The notes below the pieces were generated by a model. It did no database searches. It saw nothing but the letters and a program-made list of their open reading frames with translations, and was not told where the DNA came from. From Maritalea mediterranea (GTDB taxonomy: Bacteria > Pseudomonadota > Alphaproteobacteria > Rhizobiales > Devosiaceae): a stretch of 64,000 nucleotides of DNA. This document shows, piece after piece, positions 18,958 to 28,384 of the stretch. A program made the translations under genes and the position numbers. The stretch covers positions 682,001-746,000 of the forward strand of contig NZ_JAKGTI010000002.1 of the NCBI RefSeq assembly GCF_021568695.1, written 5' to 3'. The number at the start of each line of letters is the position of its first letter. The first letter of the stretch is position 1.

Positions 18958-19928
18958 TGTTCACCCAGCAATTGGCCAGCTTCAAAGGAGATCAGAGCTG
19001 CATCCGCGTGGTCGGCCACCGCGGCGCGCGCGGCATTATGCCTGAAAACACGCTACTTGGCTTCGAATGGACCATGAAAATGGGGGTCAGCGCCCTCGAA
19101 TTTGATGTGATGATCACCAAGGACCATGTGCCGGTGATCGTGCACAATCACCATTTGAATGGTGCCATCACGCGCACGGCCGAAGGCCAATGGCTGAACA
19201 CGCCCGAACCCCGCATTTCTGAGCTGACTTATGATGAGTTGGCCCAATATGATGTAGGCGGTCTGAATGTTTTTACAGAATATGGCCAACGCTTTCCCGA
19301 GCAGATATTCATGCACCGGCAGCAGGTGCCAAAATTAGCCGATTTGTTGGCTTTAGCCATGCAGCCTGACTTTGCTCATGTGGGGCTGATGCTGGAAATC
19401 AAGTCAGACCCGAAGGTTGACAATTTTCAAATGCATCGGGAAGAAACAGTAGCCGCCGTGGCCGATGTTGTGCGGCAGGCTGCCATGACATCACGCACCA
19501 TTTTGCATAGTTTTGACTGGGAACTTTTGCATCTGTGCCAGCAAGCCGCACCGGAAATGCCGACCTCGTTTCTATCGCAATTGCCGGCCCATGATGATGA
19601 TAAAGGTGAGGATTCATCGCTGGTGTTTAGCCAGAACCTCAAACAATTGCCCAGCATCCCAAAGGCGATCGCCGAGGCTGGAGGCTATATTTGGGCGCCT
19701 CATTTTAAAGATGTCACGCTGGCCGACGTCCAAGAAGCCCGGAACCTTGGCCTCCTGGTCGCCCCATGGACGGTGAATGACCCCAAAGACATGGGACAAA
19801 TGATCCAATTGGGCGTTGATGCGATTGTGACAGACTATCCTGCACGCCTACAGCGTGAATTGATCAAAAATGAGCTGCGCTGGCAACGGCAGGACGATAT
19901 TTCAAACGCTACTCTGACCTCGGCATAG
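18957..19928 (+). CDS. ugpQ: Glycerophosphodiester phosphodiesterase (UgpQ-like)
   Basis: Hydrolyses imported glycerophosphodiesters to glycerol-3-phosphate and an alcohol. The GDPD catalytic set is present: His21-Arg22 (GHRGARG), PENT at 29-32, Glu48 and Asp50 (ALEFDV) and His63. There is no signal peptide, so it acts in the cytoplasm like UgpQ and unlike periplasmic GlpQ. At 323 aa it is longer than E. coli UgpQ (247), with an insertion between about residues 85 and 150. The stop-start overlap with ugpC ties it to transport. Confidence 0.9.
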   Translation: MFTQQLASFKGDQSCIRVVGHRGARGIMPENTLLGFEWTMKMGVSALEFDVMITKDHVPVIVHNHHLNGAITRTAEGQWLNTPEPRISELTYDELAQYDVGGLNVFTEYGQRFPEQIFMHRQQVPKLADLLALAMQPDFAHVGLMLEIKSDPKVDNFQMHREETVAAVADVVRQAAMTSRTILHSFDWELLHLCQQAAPEMPTSFLSQLPAHDDDKGEDSSLVFSQNLKQLPSIPKAIAEAGGYIWAPHFKDVTLADVQEARNLGLLVAPWTVNDPKDMGQMIQLGVDAIVTDYPARLQRELIKNELRWQRQDDISNATLTSA

Positions 19929-19940
19929 TTGGGGCAAACC

Positions 19941-21599
19941 ATGGCATTATTGCAATTCCTTATCGCGATATTTGGCGCAACCATGTTGCTCCTCTTTGCT
20001 GTGCGCATGGTGCAAAACGGCATCGAGCGGATGAAGGGGCCCGAATTTAAGCGCATTCTCACCAATGCCAAAAACCCTTATCGCGCCGCCATGGCCGGGG
20101 CCGCCATGGCCATTTTGCTGCAAAGCTCGGCTGCGGTCGCCATCCTCACCGCCGGTTTCTCTACCGGCGGCATGTTGGCCATCGCCACGGGCCTTGCCAT
20201 TATTCTCGGTGCTGATGTCGGCTCAGCCATTGTAGTGCAGGTTCTCTCGCTGGACCTAAGCTGGCTGGCGCCCGTCCTGATGGGCATTGGCGCATGGCTT
20301 TATCTCAAATTCAATAGCCGCAATGTGCGCCAAACCGGCCGCATCATGCTGGGTATTTCACTTATTATTGTAGCGCTGGGCTTTTTGCGCGACGCCGTCG
20401 CCCCAATCAAGGAAAGCGATTTTCTACCCATGTTCGAGGCCTTCTTGGCTGCTGATCCGGTGCTCGCTTTCATGGTCGGCGTGGTTCTGGCCTTTGTTAT
20501 GCATTCCAGCGTCGCCGCCGTTTTGATGATTGCTGTGGTCGCTGGAGCAGAGGCAATCTCGGTGCCTGTTGGTATATTGCTCATTTTGGGGGCCAATCTG
20601 GGTGGCGCTTTGGTACCCGTCTGGATCACCCGCAACATGTCCATTGAAGCGCGCCGCCCTGTGGTCGCAAATGTGGCCCTGCGCGGCATTACTGCCGCCA
20701 TCGTCGCCGCCCTTTATGCTGGTCAACTGATCGATGATTGGGTGCACATGCTGCCTAATCTCGTCCTGGTGCACTTTGCCTTTAACCTTGTGTTGCTGCT
20801 GTATCTACCCTTCACCCCTTGGATCGGTCGGCTGGTCAAGCGCGCCATGGTCAATGGCAATGGCGATAAAGTCACCCCCATGGCCGAGCGCTCCTTACTC
20901 GATGAAAGTGCTCTTGATTCAGTGCCACTCTCCCTCTCATCCCTGCGGAGGGAAGTGGTGCGCATGACCAATATTTCCGAGCAAATGATCCGCGAAGTTC
21001 TGGGCTGGTACCTGCACCACAAGCTGCCTAATTTTGACCAGCTCGACCGCGAAACACAAGTATTGCACGATGCGGGTCAAGCCGTGCGCCATTATGTGAC
21101 CCGCATGCCCTCCAAAGATATGACCAAGGCGCAATTTCGGCGGCTGCGCGATCTTGCAGATTATGCCCTTTCCATCGATGCCAGCACCGCCATTCTCAGC
21201 CAGCGCTTGGAAACCGTGATCAAAGCTCAACAAGCCCGCAATCTCTATTTTTCCGAAAGCGGTGCCGCAGAACTCCGAACCATTGCGGAACAAGTTCTGC
21301 ACAATATGGCGAATGCCTATGAGCTGCTGGTTTCTGAAGATATTGAGATCGCGCGGGAGATTTTCCGCGATAAGGACGAGTTGGGCATGCTGGTGGCCAA
21401 AAGCCGCAAAAAACACTTGCTGCGCCTGCGCGAAGGCCTTGAAAAAAGCATCGCCACCAGCGAGCAGCATCTGGAGAGCCTAGCGGCACTCAAAGAGCTT
21501 AACGCCCAGATTGTCTCCATTGCCTACCCGATCCTGAAAAGGGAGGGTCAATTGCTGCAAACCCGTCTGATCCTGGACGGCAAGGGGCAAGAGCTTTAA
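19941..21599 (+). CDS. Na/phosphate cotransporter family protein with PhoU-like tail
   Basis: About 552 aa. The N-terminal 300 residues hold two Na/Pi-cotransporter repeats, each with a QSS-type motif (LLQSSAAVAIL near 57; MHSSVAAVLM near 180). From about 345 to the end is a soluble helical region resembling PhoU. This is the NptA/YjbB arrangement; YjbB of E. coli has been linked to phosphate export. As last gene of the ugp operon it could remove excess phosphate released from organophosphates, which is inference. ATG 19941 is preferred over TTG 19929 because the latter leaves no ribosome site. Confidence 0.85.
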   Translation: MALLQFLIAIFGATMLLLFAVRMVQNGIERMKGPEFKRILTNAKNPYRAAMAGAAMAILLQSSAAVAILTAGFSTGGMLAIATGLAIILGADVGSAIVVQVLSLDLSWLAPVLMGIGAWLYLKFNSRNVRQTGRIMLGISLIIVALGFLRDAVAPIKESDFLPMFEAFLAADPVLAFMVGVVLAFVMHSSVAAVLMIAVVAGAEAISVPVGILLILGANLGGALVPVWITRNMSIEARRPVVANVALRGITAAIVAALYAGQLIDDWVHMLPNLVLVHFAFNLVLLLYLPFTPWIGRLVKRAMVNGNGDKVTPMAERSLLDESALDSVPLSLSSLRREVVRMTNISEQMIREVLGWYLHHKLPNFDQLDRETQVLHDAGQAVRHYVTRMPSKDMTKAQFRRLRDLADYALSIDASTAILSQRLETVIKAQQARNLYFSESGAAELRTIAEQVLHNMANAYELLVSEDIEIAREIFRDKDELGMLVAKSRKKHLLRLREGLEKSIATSEQHLESLAALKELNAQIVSIAYPILKREGQLLQTRLILDGKGQEL

Positions 21600-21607
21600 C
21601 CCGCCAC

Positions 21608-21621
21608 AAGCCCTTGGGCTT
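21608..21621. terminator. Short palindrome between convergent genes
   Basis: AAGCCCTTGGGCTT lies between the convergent phosphate carrier and UPF0261 genes. It might end transcription weakly from both sides; stem length is only 6 bp. Confidence 0.3.
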
Positions 21622-21626
21622 AGAAG

Positions 21627-22871
21627 CTAACCTTTCGGGTTTTTCACAATGCCATCAGCCAGCCATTGATCAAACAGCTCCAGCACGAAGTCGTTAAAAG
21701 CCTGATCATTTATATGGCAATCCAATTCGGTAAACCCCACCGGCGCCTTTACTGACTGGGCCAGCTCCGCAACAAAGGCCGCGTGATTGTCTGGCTCATG
21801 CGCGGGCTCACCCGGCTTATCCCACTCCTCAATGCCCTGAATGGGCGAAATAATATGGGTCGGCGCTTTGTTCTCCGCCGCGCGGTTGGCCAGTTCCCGC
21901 GCCACTTGCCGTCGTTCATCAGCGTTCAAAGTGGCCGAGGACAAGAGCCGGTTATGGGCGTGGAAGGAGCGGTCATTAAACTGCTCGGGAAAGGGCTGCC
22001 ATCCCGGAAAATCCACCAGATCAACACAGCCCGGCGCAATCATCGCTGGCGTGCCGGAAACAGCGGCGGCGCGCAGCCGATCCGGGCCGGAATTCACCAC
22101 CGACCCCATCAGTTCATTGCCCATTTCCTGCGGCGCAAAATCCATTACGCAGGCAAATTTACCGGCGCGTGCCAGATTTTCAAACGCCATACCGCCCATG
22201 CCGGTCGCGTGGAAAATCGCCACTTCAAACCCACGTTCTTCCAGCGCCGGTTTCAAAATTTTCATATAGCGCAAGCAGCTCGAGCCCAAACTGGTCATGC
22301 CAATCATCGGGCGCTCTTCAGCAGACAATTGCACCGCCTGTGCTGCACCAAGCACCGCACCGGCTGCTTGACTGAGAGAAGCCCTACACACGGCGTTCAA
22401 GCCATAAAGACCGCCTGCCCAAAGGATCATCTGAATATCTGTCGCCAACCGGTCTGCCGGAATAAGCGGCGAGAAGGCGATCGTAGAAATGATATATTTT
22501 GGCACACCAAGCGGCAGGGCACGGGCGCAATCCAGCGCCAGATCGGTGCCCATAGAGCCGCCCATAGCGATCATCCCGTCAATGCGCCCCGCTGCTTGCA
22601 AAGTCCGGCACAGCGCTGCGGCGCCGCGCGCCATAATCTGCATCGCCACATTTTCATCACCAGACCCAATCGCCTCTTGGATGGTGGCATCGGCCGCTTC
22701 GGCGACCTGATGTTTGGAGATGTCCGTCGGCGTTGGCGGGTCGCCCAAAACACTCACATCCATGGTGCGCACATTGCCGCCCTGCCCTTTGATGACGTTG
22801 GTCAAATAATCCAGCTCATCTGATTTGGTGTCGTAAGTGCCGATCACCAGAATGGTTTTTTTCTGTCCCAT
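21627..22871 (-). CDS. UPF0261 / Tm-1-like ATP-binding domain protein
   Basis: 414 aa, the usual full length of the family. The N-terminal Tm-1-like ATP-binding region shows ILVIGTYDTKSDELDYL, and GGSMGTDLAL and GMTSLGSSCLR are further family blocks. The tomato Tm-1 N-terminal domain binds ATP and blocks a viral replicase, but the role of bacterial members is unknown. Bacterial homologues are often next to a TIM-barrel PEP-hydrolase-like gene; none is present here. It closes the TTT-aldehyde dehydrogenase operon, starting 10 nt after the preceding stop, so a metabolic role with that pathway is likely. Confidence 0.85.
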   Translation of the reverse strand: MGQKKTILVIGTYDTKSDELDYLTNVIKGQGGNVRTMDVSVLGDPPTPTDISKHQVAEAADATIQEAIGSGDENVAMQIMARGAAALCRTLQAAGRIDGMIAMGGSMGTDLALDCARALPLGVPKYIISTIAFSPLIPADRLATDIQMILWAGGLYGLNAVCRASLSQAAGAVLGAAQAVQLSAEERPMIGMTSLGSSCLRYMKILKPALEERGFEVAIFHATGMGGMAFENLARAGKFACVMDFAPQEMGNELMGSVVNSGPDRLRAAAVSGTPAMIAPGCVDLVDFPGWQPFPEQFNDRSFHAHNRLLSSATLNADERRQVARELANRAAENKAPTHIISPIQGIEEWDKPGEPAHEPDNHAAFVAELAQSVKAPVGFTELDCHINDQAFNDFVLELFDQWLADGIVKNPKG

Positions 22872-22880
22872 AATGCCTCC

Positions 22881-24365
22881 CTAAAGCTGGATCCAAGCCG
22901 TTTTCAGATTTTCATATTTCTCAATGGCGTGCAGCGACTTATCCGCGCCATTGCCAGACTGCTTCATGCCCGCCAGCGGCACATTATTGCCCGCACCACC
23001 ATAAGTGTTCACATGCACCACGCCGGACTTGATGTTGCGGACCATCCGGTGTGCCCGAGACAAGTTCGAGGTCCACACACCCGCCGCCAGGCCAAATGCG
23101 GTGCCATTGGCCAGCGCTACGGCCTCCTCTTCTGTGTCAAACGACGTGATCGACACCACCGGCCCAAACACTTCATTCTGGAACAGATCCATATCCGGCT
23201 TGATGTCGGTGAAAATGGTCGGCTCCATATAATAGCCCTGCCCGGCCTTAAGCTGTTGGCCGCCAGTCACCAAAGTGCCGCCTTCTTTTTGCGCCCGCTC
23301 CACAAAGGCCAGATCGCCCTCAAGCTGTTGCGCCGTGGTGATCGCGCCGATATTGTTGTTCATATCCAGCGGATCACCCACCTTCAGCTTTGCCGCTTCT
23401 GCCCGCAATTTTTCCACAAAGGCATCATGGATGGTGCGCTCCACCAATATGCGCGAGCCCGCCACGCACACTTCGCCTGAATTGCGGAAAATGCCCGCCG
23501 CCGACACTTTTGCCGCCTGATCCAAATCCGTCGCATCGGCAAAAATAATGTTGGGCGATTTCCCCCCCAATTCGAGATATAGTCGCTTCATATTGGACCG
23601 CGCAGCATAATCCATCAGCCGTCGGCCCACACCACCAGACCCGGTAAAGCCGATAATATCAATATCATGGTGCAAGCCCATGGCTTCACCCGCCACAGAT
23701 CCGCTGCCGGTGATCACATTCAGCACGCCATCGGGCAACCCCGCCTCCTGGCAGAGCTCGGCCAATCGCAACAAGCTCAGAGACGCAGCCTCAGAAGGTT
23801 TTAGCACCACGCTGTTACCTGCGGCCAAGGCTGGGGCTATTTTCCAGGCCCCGATCATCATTGGAAAGTTCCATGGCACAATGGCGCCGACAACGCCCAC
23901 CGGCTCACGATGGATCAGTGCCAACTGATTGTCTGCCGTTGGGGCAATCTCACCATAGATCTTGTCGATGGCTTCAGCATAAAAGCGGAATGTGCCCGCC
24001 GCAGATCCCGGCTCGGCCTTGATCGCCATGCCAATTTCAGTGCCATTGTCACGTACACCCAACACCGCCAGCTCTTTGGCGTTGGCCGCGATCAGGTCCG
24101 CAATTTTATGCATCACCTTCATCCGCCCCTGCGGTGCCATGCGCGACCAGTCCCCCCGCTCAAAAACGGCACGGGCTGCAGCGACGGCGCCGTCCACATC
24201 CTTGGCCGTTGCCGCAGCCAATGTTGTGAGCCTGCTGCCGTCGATCGGGCTCACCACCTCCACGGTGCCGCCATCGCTGGCCTCAACCCATTTCCCGTCT
24301 ATCAGCATTTTTTGCGGTGCAATCGCCTGCTGGCGCAGCGCATCAATTTCAGCTTGCCTGATCAT
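22881..24365 (-). CDS. NAD(P)-dependent aldehyde dehydrogenase
   Basis: Oxidises an aldehyde to the acid, 494 aa. Catalytic residues: Asn166 (VPWNFP), Glu265 (LELGGKSPN) and Cys300 (NSGEVCVAG). The sequence most resembles the PuuC/betaine-aldehyde group that handles amino-aldehydes, though substrate cannot be fixed. Its start overlaps the end of tctA by 17 nt, so it belongs to the TTT operon. An aminotransferase transcribed divergently could supply the aldehyde from an omega-amino acid or diamine (inference). Confidence 0.93.
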   Translation of the reverse strand: MIRQAEIDALRQQAIAPQKMLIDGKWVEASDGGTVEVVSPIDGSRLTTLAAATAKDVDGAVAAARAVFERGDWSRMAPQGRMKVMHKIADLIAANAKELAVLGVRDNGTEIGMAIKAEPGSAAGTFRFYAEAIDKIYGEIAPTADNQLALIHREPVGVVGAIVPWNFPMMIGAWKIAPALAAGNSVVLKPSEAASLSLLRLAELCQEAGLPDGVLNVITGSGSVAGEAMGLHHDIDIIGFTGSGGVGRRLMDYAARSNMKRLYLELGGKSPNIIFADATDLDQAAKVSAAGIFRNSGEVCVAGSRILVERTIHDAFVEKLRAEAAKLKVGDPLDMNNNIGAITTAQQLEGDLAFVERAQKEGGTLVTGGQQLKAGQGYYMEPTIFTDIKPDMDLFQNEVFGPVVSITSFDTEEEAVALANGTAFGLAAGVWTSNLSRAHRMVRNIKSGVVHVNTYGGAGNNVPLAGMKQSGNGADKSLHAIEKYENLKTAWIQL

Positions 24366-25848
24366 TGCTTAAGTCCTTGGATTTTTTCGCGCGAAACAGC
24401 GCATAGAAATGTGCAATCAGAACAAACACGATGATCGCAAACAGCACTTGCGCCACCGGCCGTTCAATAAAGTCCAGCGGGGTTTCCACCCGCGCCATGC
24501 TGGTGCGGAACTTCACTTCCATAATGCCACCCAGCACCATGCCCAGAATGATCGGCACAATCGGCAGGTTCAACCGCTTCAGCATCAGGCCGAACATGCC
24601 AAAGGCCGCCGCAATGGCACAGTCGATGATGGAATTGCGCAGGGAAAAGACACCGACAAAGCTGAGCACCAAGATCACCATACCCAAAAACCGATTAGGA
24701 ATACGCACCACTTGGGTGAGCCATTTGGTGGTGCCCAGCAGAAAACCAAACGCGAGAATATTCAAAATGATCAGCGCCAGATAGAGGCTGAGAATAAAAT
24801 CAAAATCATTGGCAAATAGCTGCGGCCCGGGGATCACATTGTGCACATAAAACACAGCGAGCATCATCGCCGTCAGCGCCTCGCCGGGGATGCCCAGCGC
24901 CAACAGCGGGATCATCGCCGCCGCGGGCACGGCATTATTCGCGGCCTCCGAGGCGACCAGCCCTTCGGGCGCGCCCTTGCCGAAATTCTCACCATTGCCA
25001 GAGGTTTTGCGGGCCAGCGAATAGGAAAAGAACTGCGCCAGAAATTCCCCCACACCGGGGATCATTCCCATGATAACGCCGAACCCGGCAGAAGGCACAA
25101 AGATCTTTGGCAGCCGCAACACTTCGCGCAGCCCGTCAAAAATTCGCCCCACCAGCGCCGGCGGTTCATTATGCTCATCCTCGCCCACCAGCAGCAAAAA
25201 GGCTTGCGACAGCGCGAACAGGCCCAGCACCACCACAATCAGATCAATGCCGGACGCCAGCCACGCCTGATCGAAGGTATAACGCTGGGTGTAACGGGTC
25301 GATTCCAACCCGATCGTATTGATAAAGATGCCCAGACAGAGCAGTGCCCCCGCCGCCAACGCCTGCCCGCGATGGGTCACCACCACCAGCACCATACCCA
25401 ACAAGGCCGCCAGAAAAATTTCCCGCGAGCCAAACATGGGCGCCACCGCTGCTAATACGGGCGACAGCGACATCAGGGCGATGATGGAAATGATCCCTCC
25501 ACAAAAGCTGGCCCCAAACGCCAACGACAAGGCACGCGCGGCCTCCCCCCGCTGGGTCATGGGGTAGCCATCATAGGTAGTGAGCGCGTTCACCGCTGTG
25601 CCGGGTGCGTTGACCAGAATGGCTGGGATCGCCCCGCCATACATGGACGAGCCATAAATGCCCAACAAAAGCGTCAACCCAACAATCGGTTCCAGCGCAA
25701 AAGTGGCCGGCAGCAAAATTGCAATGGCAATAGCCGGCCCCACACCCGGGATCGCCCCGATAATCACGCCGCCGACCGACCCGATCAACAGCGCAATCGC
25801 CACATCAATGCGCGCCAGCGCACCCAAACTTGTCAAAAAGAGTTCCAC
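24349..25848 (-). CDS. tctA: Tripartite tricarboxylate transporter large permease (TctA)
   Basis: Large membrane subunit of a TTT carrier, 499 aa. The signature GVIIGAIPGVGPAIAIAILL near residue 25 and its second copy around GMIPGVGEFLAQFFSYSLAR near 258 are the internal repeats of TctA. About twelve hydrophobic segments follow. It works with TctB and the binding protein TctC encoded upstream. The short cytoplasmic C-terminal tail overlaps the aldehyde dehydrogenase gene. Confidence 0.95.
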   Translation of the reverse strand: MELFLTSLGALARIDVAIALLIGSVGGVIIGAIPGVGPAIAIAILLPATFALEPIVGLTLLLGIYGSSMYGGAIPAILVNAPGTAVNALTTYDGYPMTQRGEAARALSLAFGASFCGGIISIIALMSLSPVLAAVAPMFGSREIFLAALLGMVLVVVTHRGQALAAGALLCLGIFINTIGLESTRYTQRYTFDQAWLASGIDLIVVVLGLFALSQAFLLLVGEDEHNEPPALVGRIFDGLREVLRLPKIFVPSAGFGVIMGMIPGVGEFLAQFFSYSLARKTSGNGENFGKGAPEGLVASEAANNAVPAAAMIPLLALGIPGEALTAMMLAVFYVHNVIPGPQLFANDFDFILSLYLALIILNILAFGFLLGTTKWLTQVVRIPNRFLGMVILVLSFVGVFSLRNSIIDCAIAAAFGMFGLMLKRLNLPIVPIILGMVLGGIMEVKFRTSMARVETPLDFIERPVAQVLFAIIVFVLIAHFYALFRAKKSKDLSNDQAS

Positions 25849-25870
25849 AAAGTGCCCCTAATTTCCGAAC

Positions 25871-26449
25871 TCAAAGATATAAAATGGCAAAGCTACGCAC
25901 CGCAGATGGCAGATATTCGTATAGCGCTGCGCCAGGGATTTTGACCTGCAGGAAGCTTTTAAACACCACCACGATCAACACACCCGCCAGCACGGCCAGC
26001 CCGTAAAACCGCCGCTGCCGATAGCCCAACCGCCATGTCATCAGCAGCAAAAAGCCGACGGTTGTCGGCAGATAGCCTACCAGCGGCACTAGGCTCACAT
26101 AGACCATAAACCAAAGAACATATTCGCCAGCCTTCAGCCAGATCATCGCCTCAGAAACAAAGCCGGGCGCTTGCAGCCCGTTGCGGTGAAACCAGAATTG
26201 CAGCATTTGGAAGAAACCAAAAAACAGCATCCCCACAATGCCGATGGCCGACCACAGGCCGGGTTGTCTCTCCAGCCTCATATTGTCGAAGAACTTCGCT
26301 TGCGTGCCCAATTGGCTGGCCAAAAAAATCGCCACCAAAAAGGTGCAAACACCAAACCAAACCAAGGCAGAACTATAGGGCGAGACAAAATAGTCATCGA
26401 CCTTTTCCGCCCGGTTGGATTTGCCGCCAATCTCATTTTCTTGGATCAT
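25871..26449 (-). CDS. tctB: Tripartite tricarboxylate transporter small permease (TctB)
   Basis: 192 aa with four to five hydrophobic segments (about 28-45, 70-88, 105-125, 128-150, 155-175), as in the TctB family. It has a hydrophilic N-terminal stretch of about 25 residues. No strong Shine-Dalgarno is visible before ATG 26449. It lies between tctC and tctA and follows a terminator-like hairpin at 26481-26502, so it and tctA may be expressed less than tctC. Confidence 0.85.
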   Translation of the reverse strand: MIQENEIGGKSNRAEKVDDYFVSPYSSALVWFGVCTFLVAIFLASQLGTQAKFFDNMRLERQPGLWSAIGIVGMLFFGFFQMLQFWFHRNGLQAPGFVSEAMIWLKAGEYVLWFMVYVSLVPLVGYLPTTVGFLLLMTWRLGYRQRRFYGLAVLAGVLIVVVFKSFLQVKIPGAALYEYLPSAVRSFAILYL

Positions 26450-26480
26450 GGATAGATCAAACTCATTATTGTAAAAAATG

Positions 26481-26502
26481 GCCGGAGCAAAAGCCCCGGC
26501 CA
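26481..26502 (-). terminator. Terminator-like hairpin between tctC and tctB
   Basis: GGCCGGAGC / GCCCCGGCC around AAAA (one mismatch). Read on the minus strand the stem is followed by ATTTTTTAC, so it looks like an intrinsic terminator that some transcripts must pass to reach tctB. Confidence 0.7.
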
Positions 26503-26512
26503 GTTTGTGCGC

Positions 26513-27463
26513 TTATTCGGCAAATCTGGAAATCGCTTCCGCCACGGCGCGGTCCGCCTCGATCCGGGCAGCCGCTTCGTCCGCATTCTGCCAATAAACA
26601 CCAGCACCGGTTTCTTCAGCCAGCTTTTGAGCGGCGTCACTGGCCAGTGCTTTTTGCGCCGCAGCTGCAATCTTGTCGCGTACATCCTGCGGCGTATCTT
26701 TATGCACAAACAGGCCATTCCAAAGCGCAATATTCAGGCTTGGCTCCAGCTCACCAACCGTCGGGCTATCCGGCACCAAGGGGATACGGTCATTGGTGAC
26801 CGTCGCCAAAACATTCACCTTATCCAGGCACGGCAGGATCAGTTGCAGCGTGGTGTTGATCACATCCGCATCGCCGGAAGCCAGCGTGTTACAATCCAGC
26901 GCATCAAAGGCGGCATTTGAGTAGAAATCCACCCCGCGCTCTTCCCCCAAAGCCATGGTCACTTGCGTCGGGATCAAGAACGAGCCGAAATGCCCAAGCA
27001 GCAGATTATTGTCTTTTGAAAATGCAGCCAGCTCATCCATATTTTCATAGGGCGCCGCCTTGGAGGCCGCGATCACAAATGGATAAGTCAAGAAAATCCC
27101 CACCGGCTCAAATGGATCCGGGTTCAGCGCAGGAATACCCACAAGTGGCCCCACCAGCGGAATATCCACCACGAAGGAGCCGATCGTATAGCCGTCGGCC
27201 GGGGCTTGCGCCACTTCAGCCGCGCCGGGGAATGGGCCGCCACCGCCGCCGGGCTTGTTCACCACTGCAGCGGGAACGCCATACATGTCTTGAAACTCTT
27301 CCGCGATCATGCGGGTCAACACATCTTCCAGATCCCCTGGGGGAAACGGCACCACAAACGAGACTGGTTTTTCTGGATATTCAGCCATGGCTGGCGCAAG
27401 GGCAGCCAATGTCGTCGCCAGACCCAACAGGGCTGCCGAGGCTAATGAACGGATCGCACGCAT
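26513..27463 (-). CDS. tctC: Tripartite tricarboxylate transporter binding protein (TctC/Bug family)
   Basis: Periplasmic receptor, about 316 aa. A signal peptide (SLASAALLGLATTLAALAPA) ends near residue 25 at AMAEYPEKPV, followed by the Bug-family start VSFVVPFPPG. NKPGGGGG near residue 70 is the family ligand-loop motif. AGGGAGGAAATC precedes ATG 27463; an in-frame start at 27544 would add a non-signal leader. It is the first gene of the operon and is divergent from the IclR regulator. Bug proteins bind many carboxylates, so the ligand is open. Confidence 0.92.
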   Translation of the reverse strand: MRAIRSLASAALLGLATTLAALAPAMAEYPEKPVSFVVPFPPGDLEDVLTRMIAEEFQDMYGVPAAVVNKPGGGGGPFPGAAEVAQAPADGYTIGSFVVDIPLVGPLVGIPALNPDPFEPVGIFLTYPFVIAASKAAPYENMDELAAFSKDNNLLLGHFGSFLIPTQVTMALGEERGVDFYSNAAFDALDCNTLASGDADVINTTLQLILPCLDKVNVLATVTNDRIPLVPDSPTVGELEPSLNIALWNGLFVHKDTPQDVRDKIAAAAQKALASDAAQKLAEETGAGVYWQNADEAAARIEADRAVAEAISRFAE

Positions 27464-27529
27464 GATTTCCTCCCTACCGCGTTCGAAATTTGACCAACGG
27501 TTCAATATTGTCACCATCGGCACATTTAA

Positions 27530-27547
27530 TGGTTGCATTATCAACCA
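27530..27547. promoter_or_regulatory. Inverted repeat in tctC/iclR divergent gap
   Basis: TGGTTG / CAACCA, perfect 6-bp arms around 6 nt, between the divergent tctC and IclR genes. It is a candidate operator for the IclR regulator. A second AT-rich imperfect repeat (TTTTA...TAAAA) is at 27562-27579. Confidence 0.4.
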
Positions 27548-27597
27548 ATCTGAGTCAAGATTTTTATAAACATGTAAAAGAATTGATTTTTCGCCCT

Positions 27598-28371
27598 ATG
27601 AAAACCGTCGATAAAGCCATGGGCCTTTTGCGCCATTTCACGCCCACACAGCCCGAGATCGGCTTGTCGGAATTGGCGCGCCTTGCGGATTTGGACAAAG
27701 CGACAACCCGGCGCATTCTGGTGTCCCTGTCCAAGCATCACTTTATCGAACAGAACCAGATCACCAAGGCCTATCGGCTGGGCAGCGGCTTTTTGCATTT
27801 GGCACGGGTGCGCGAGGCCACAACGCCGATCACCGCCATCGCCAACCAGACGGTGGACTGGCTGAGCGAAGTCACCAACGAAACCGCCCATGCCAGCGTG
27901 GCCGGGCCCAGCGCGCTGATCACCATCGCCCATAAGGAGCCCCATCGCGGCACCGTGGTGATGATCGACCCCACAGAGCCATTGCCCTTTCACGCCACCG
28001 CCTCGGGCATTGCCTATCTCGCCTTTAACGATCCCGAAGTGATGAATGCGGCCCTGCGCCAGCAATTGGGCAAATATACAGAGTTTACCGAGACCAATCC
28101 GGACGCCATCCGCCAGCGTGTGGCCAAGGCGAAGGCAGACGGTTTTTTCCTCAATGAACATGGCTTTGAATCGGATGTGGCCGGGCTGGCCATGCCCTAT
28201 TTCAATGCCGATGGCAGCGCCGCGGGCGCCATTGCCGTGGCCATGCCGATCACCCGCAAATCTGAAGAGCTGGTGACCAAAATAAAGCGCAATGTGGCCG
28301 CCGCCTCCGCCCGCATCACCACCGCGATCGGCGGTGTGCTGCACCCCAATGTTCAACAATTAATGCGTTGA
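27598..28371 (+). CDS. IclR-family transcriptional regulator
   Basis: About 257 aa, normal for the family. An N-terminal winged HTH (MKTVDKAMGLLRHFT, GLSELARLADLDKATTRRIL) is followed by the IclR effector-binding domain (from about 75; FHATASGIAYLAF, GLAMPYFNADG). ATG 27598 gives the standard family N-terminus; a longer reading from 27490 would run through the divergent promoter region. It is probably the local regulator of the TTT operon and perhaps of the aminotransferase downstream. Confidence 0.9.
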   Translation: MKTVDKAMGLLRHFTPTQPEIGLSELARLADLDKATTRRILVSLSKHHFIEQNQITKAYRLGSGFLHLARVREATTPITAIANQTVDWLSEVTNETAHASVAGPSALITIAHKEPHRGTVVMIDPTEPLPFHATASGIAYLAFNDPEVMNAALRQQLGKYTEFTETNPDAIRQRVAKAKADGFFLNEHGFESDVAGLAMPYFNADGSAAGAIAVAMPITRKSEELVTKIKRNVAAASARITTAIGGVLHPNVQQLMR

Positions 28372-28384
28372 GGGGCAAGCCATC

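Noticed and set aside
21783-22823. 346-codon open frame on the plus strand
   Set aside because: It lies antisense inside the UPF0261 gene, has no ribosome site, and its product is His/Arg-rich as expected for a shadow of GC-rich coding DNA.
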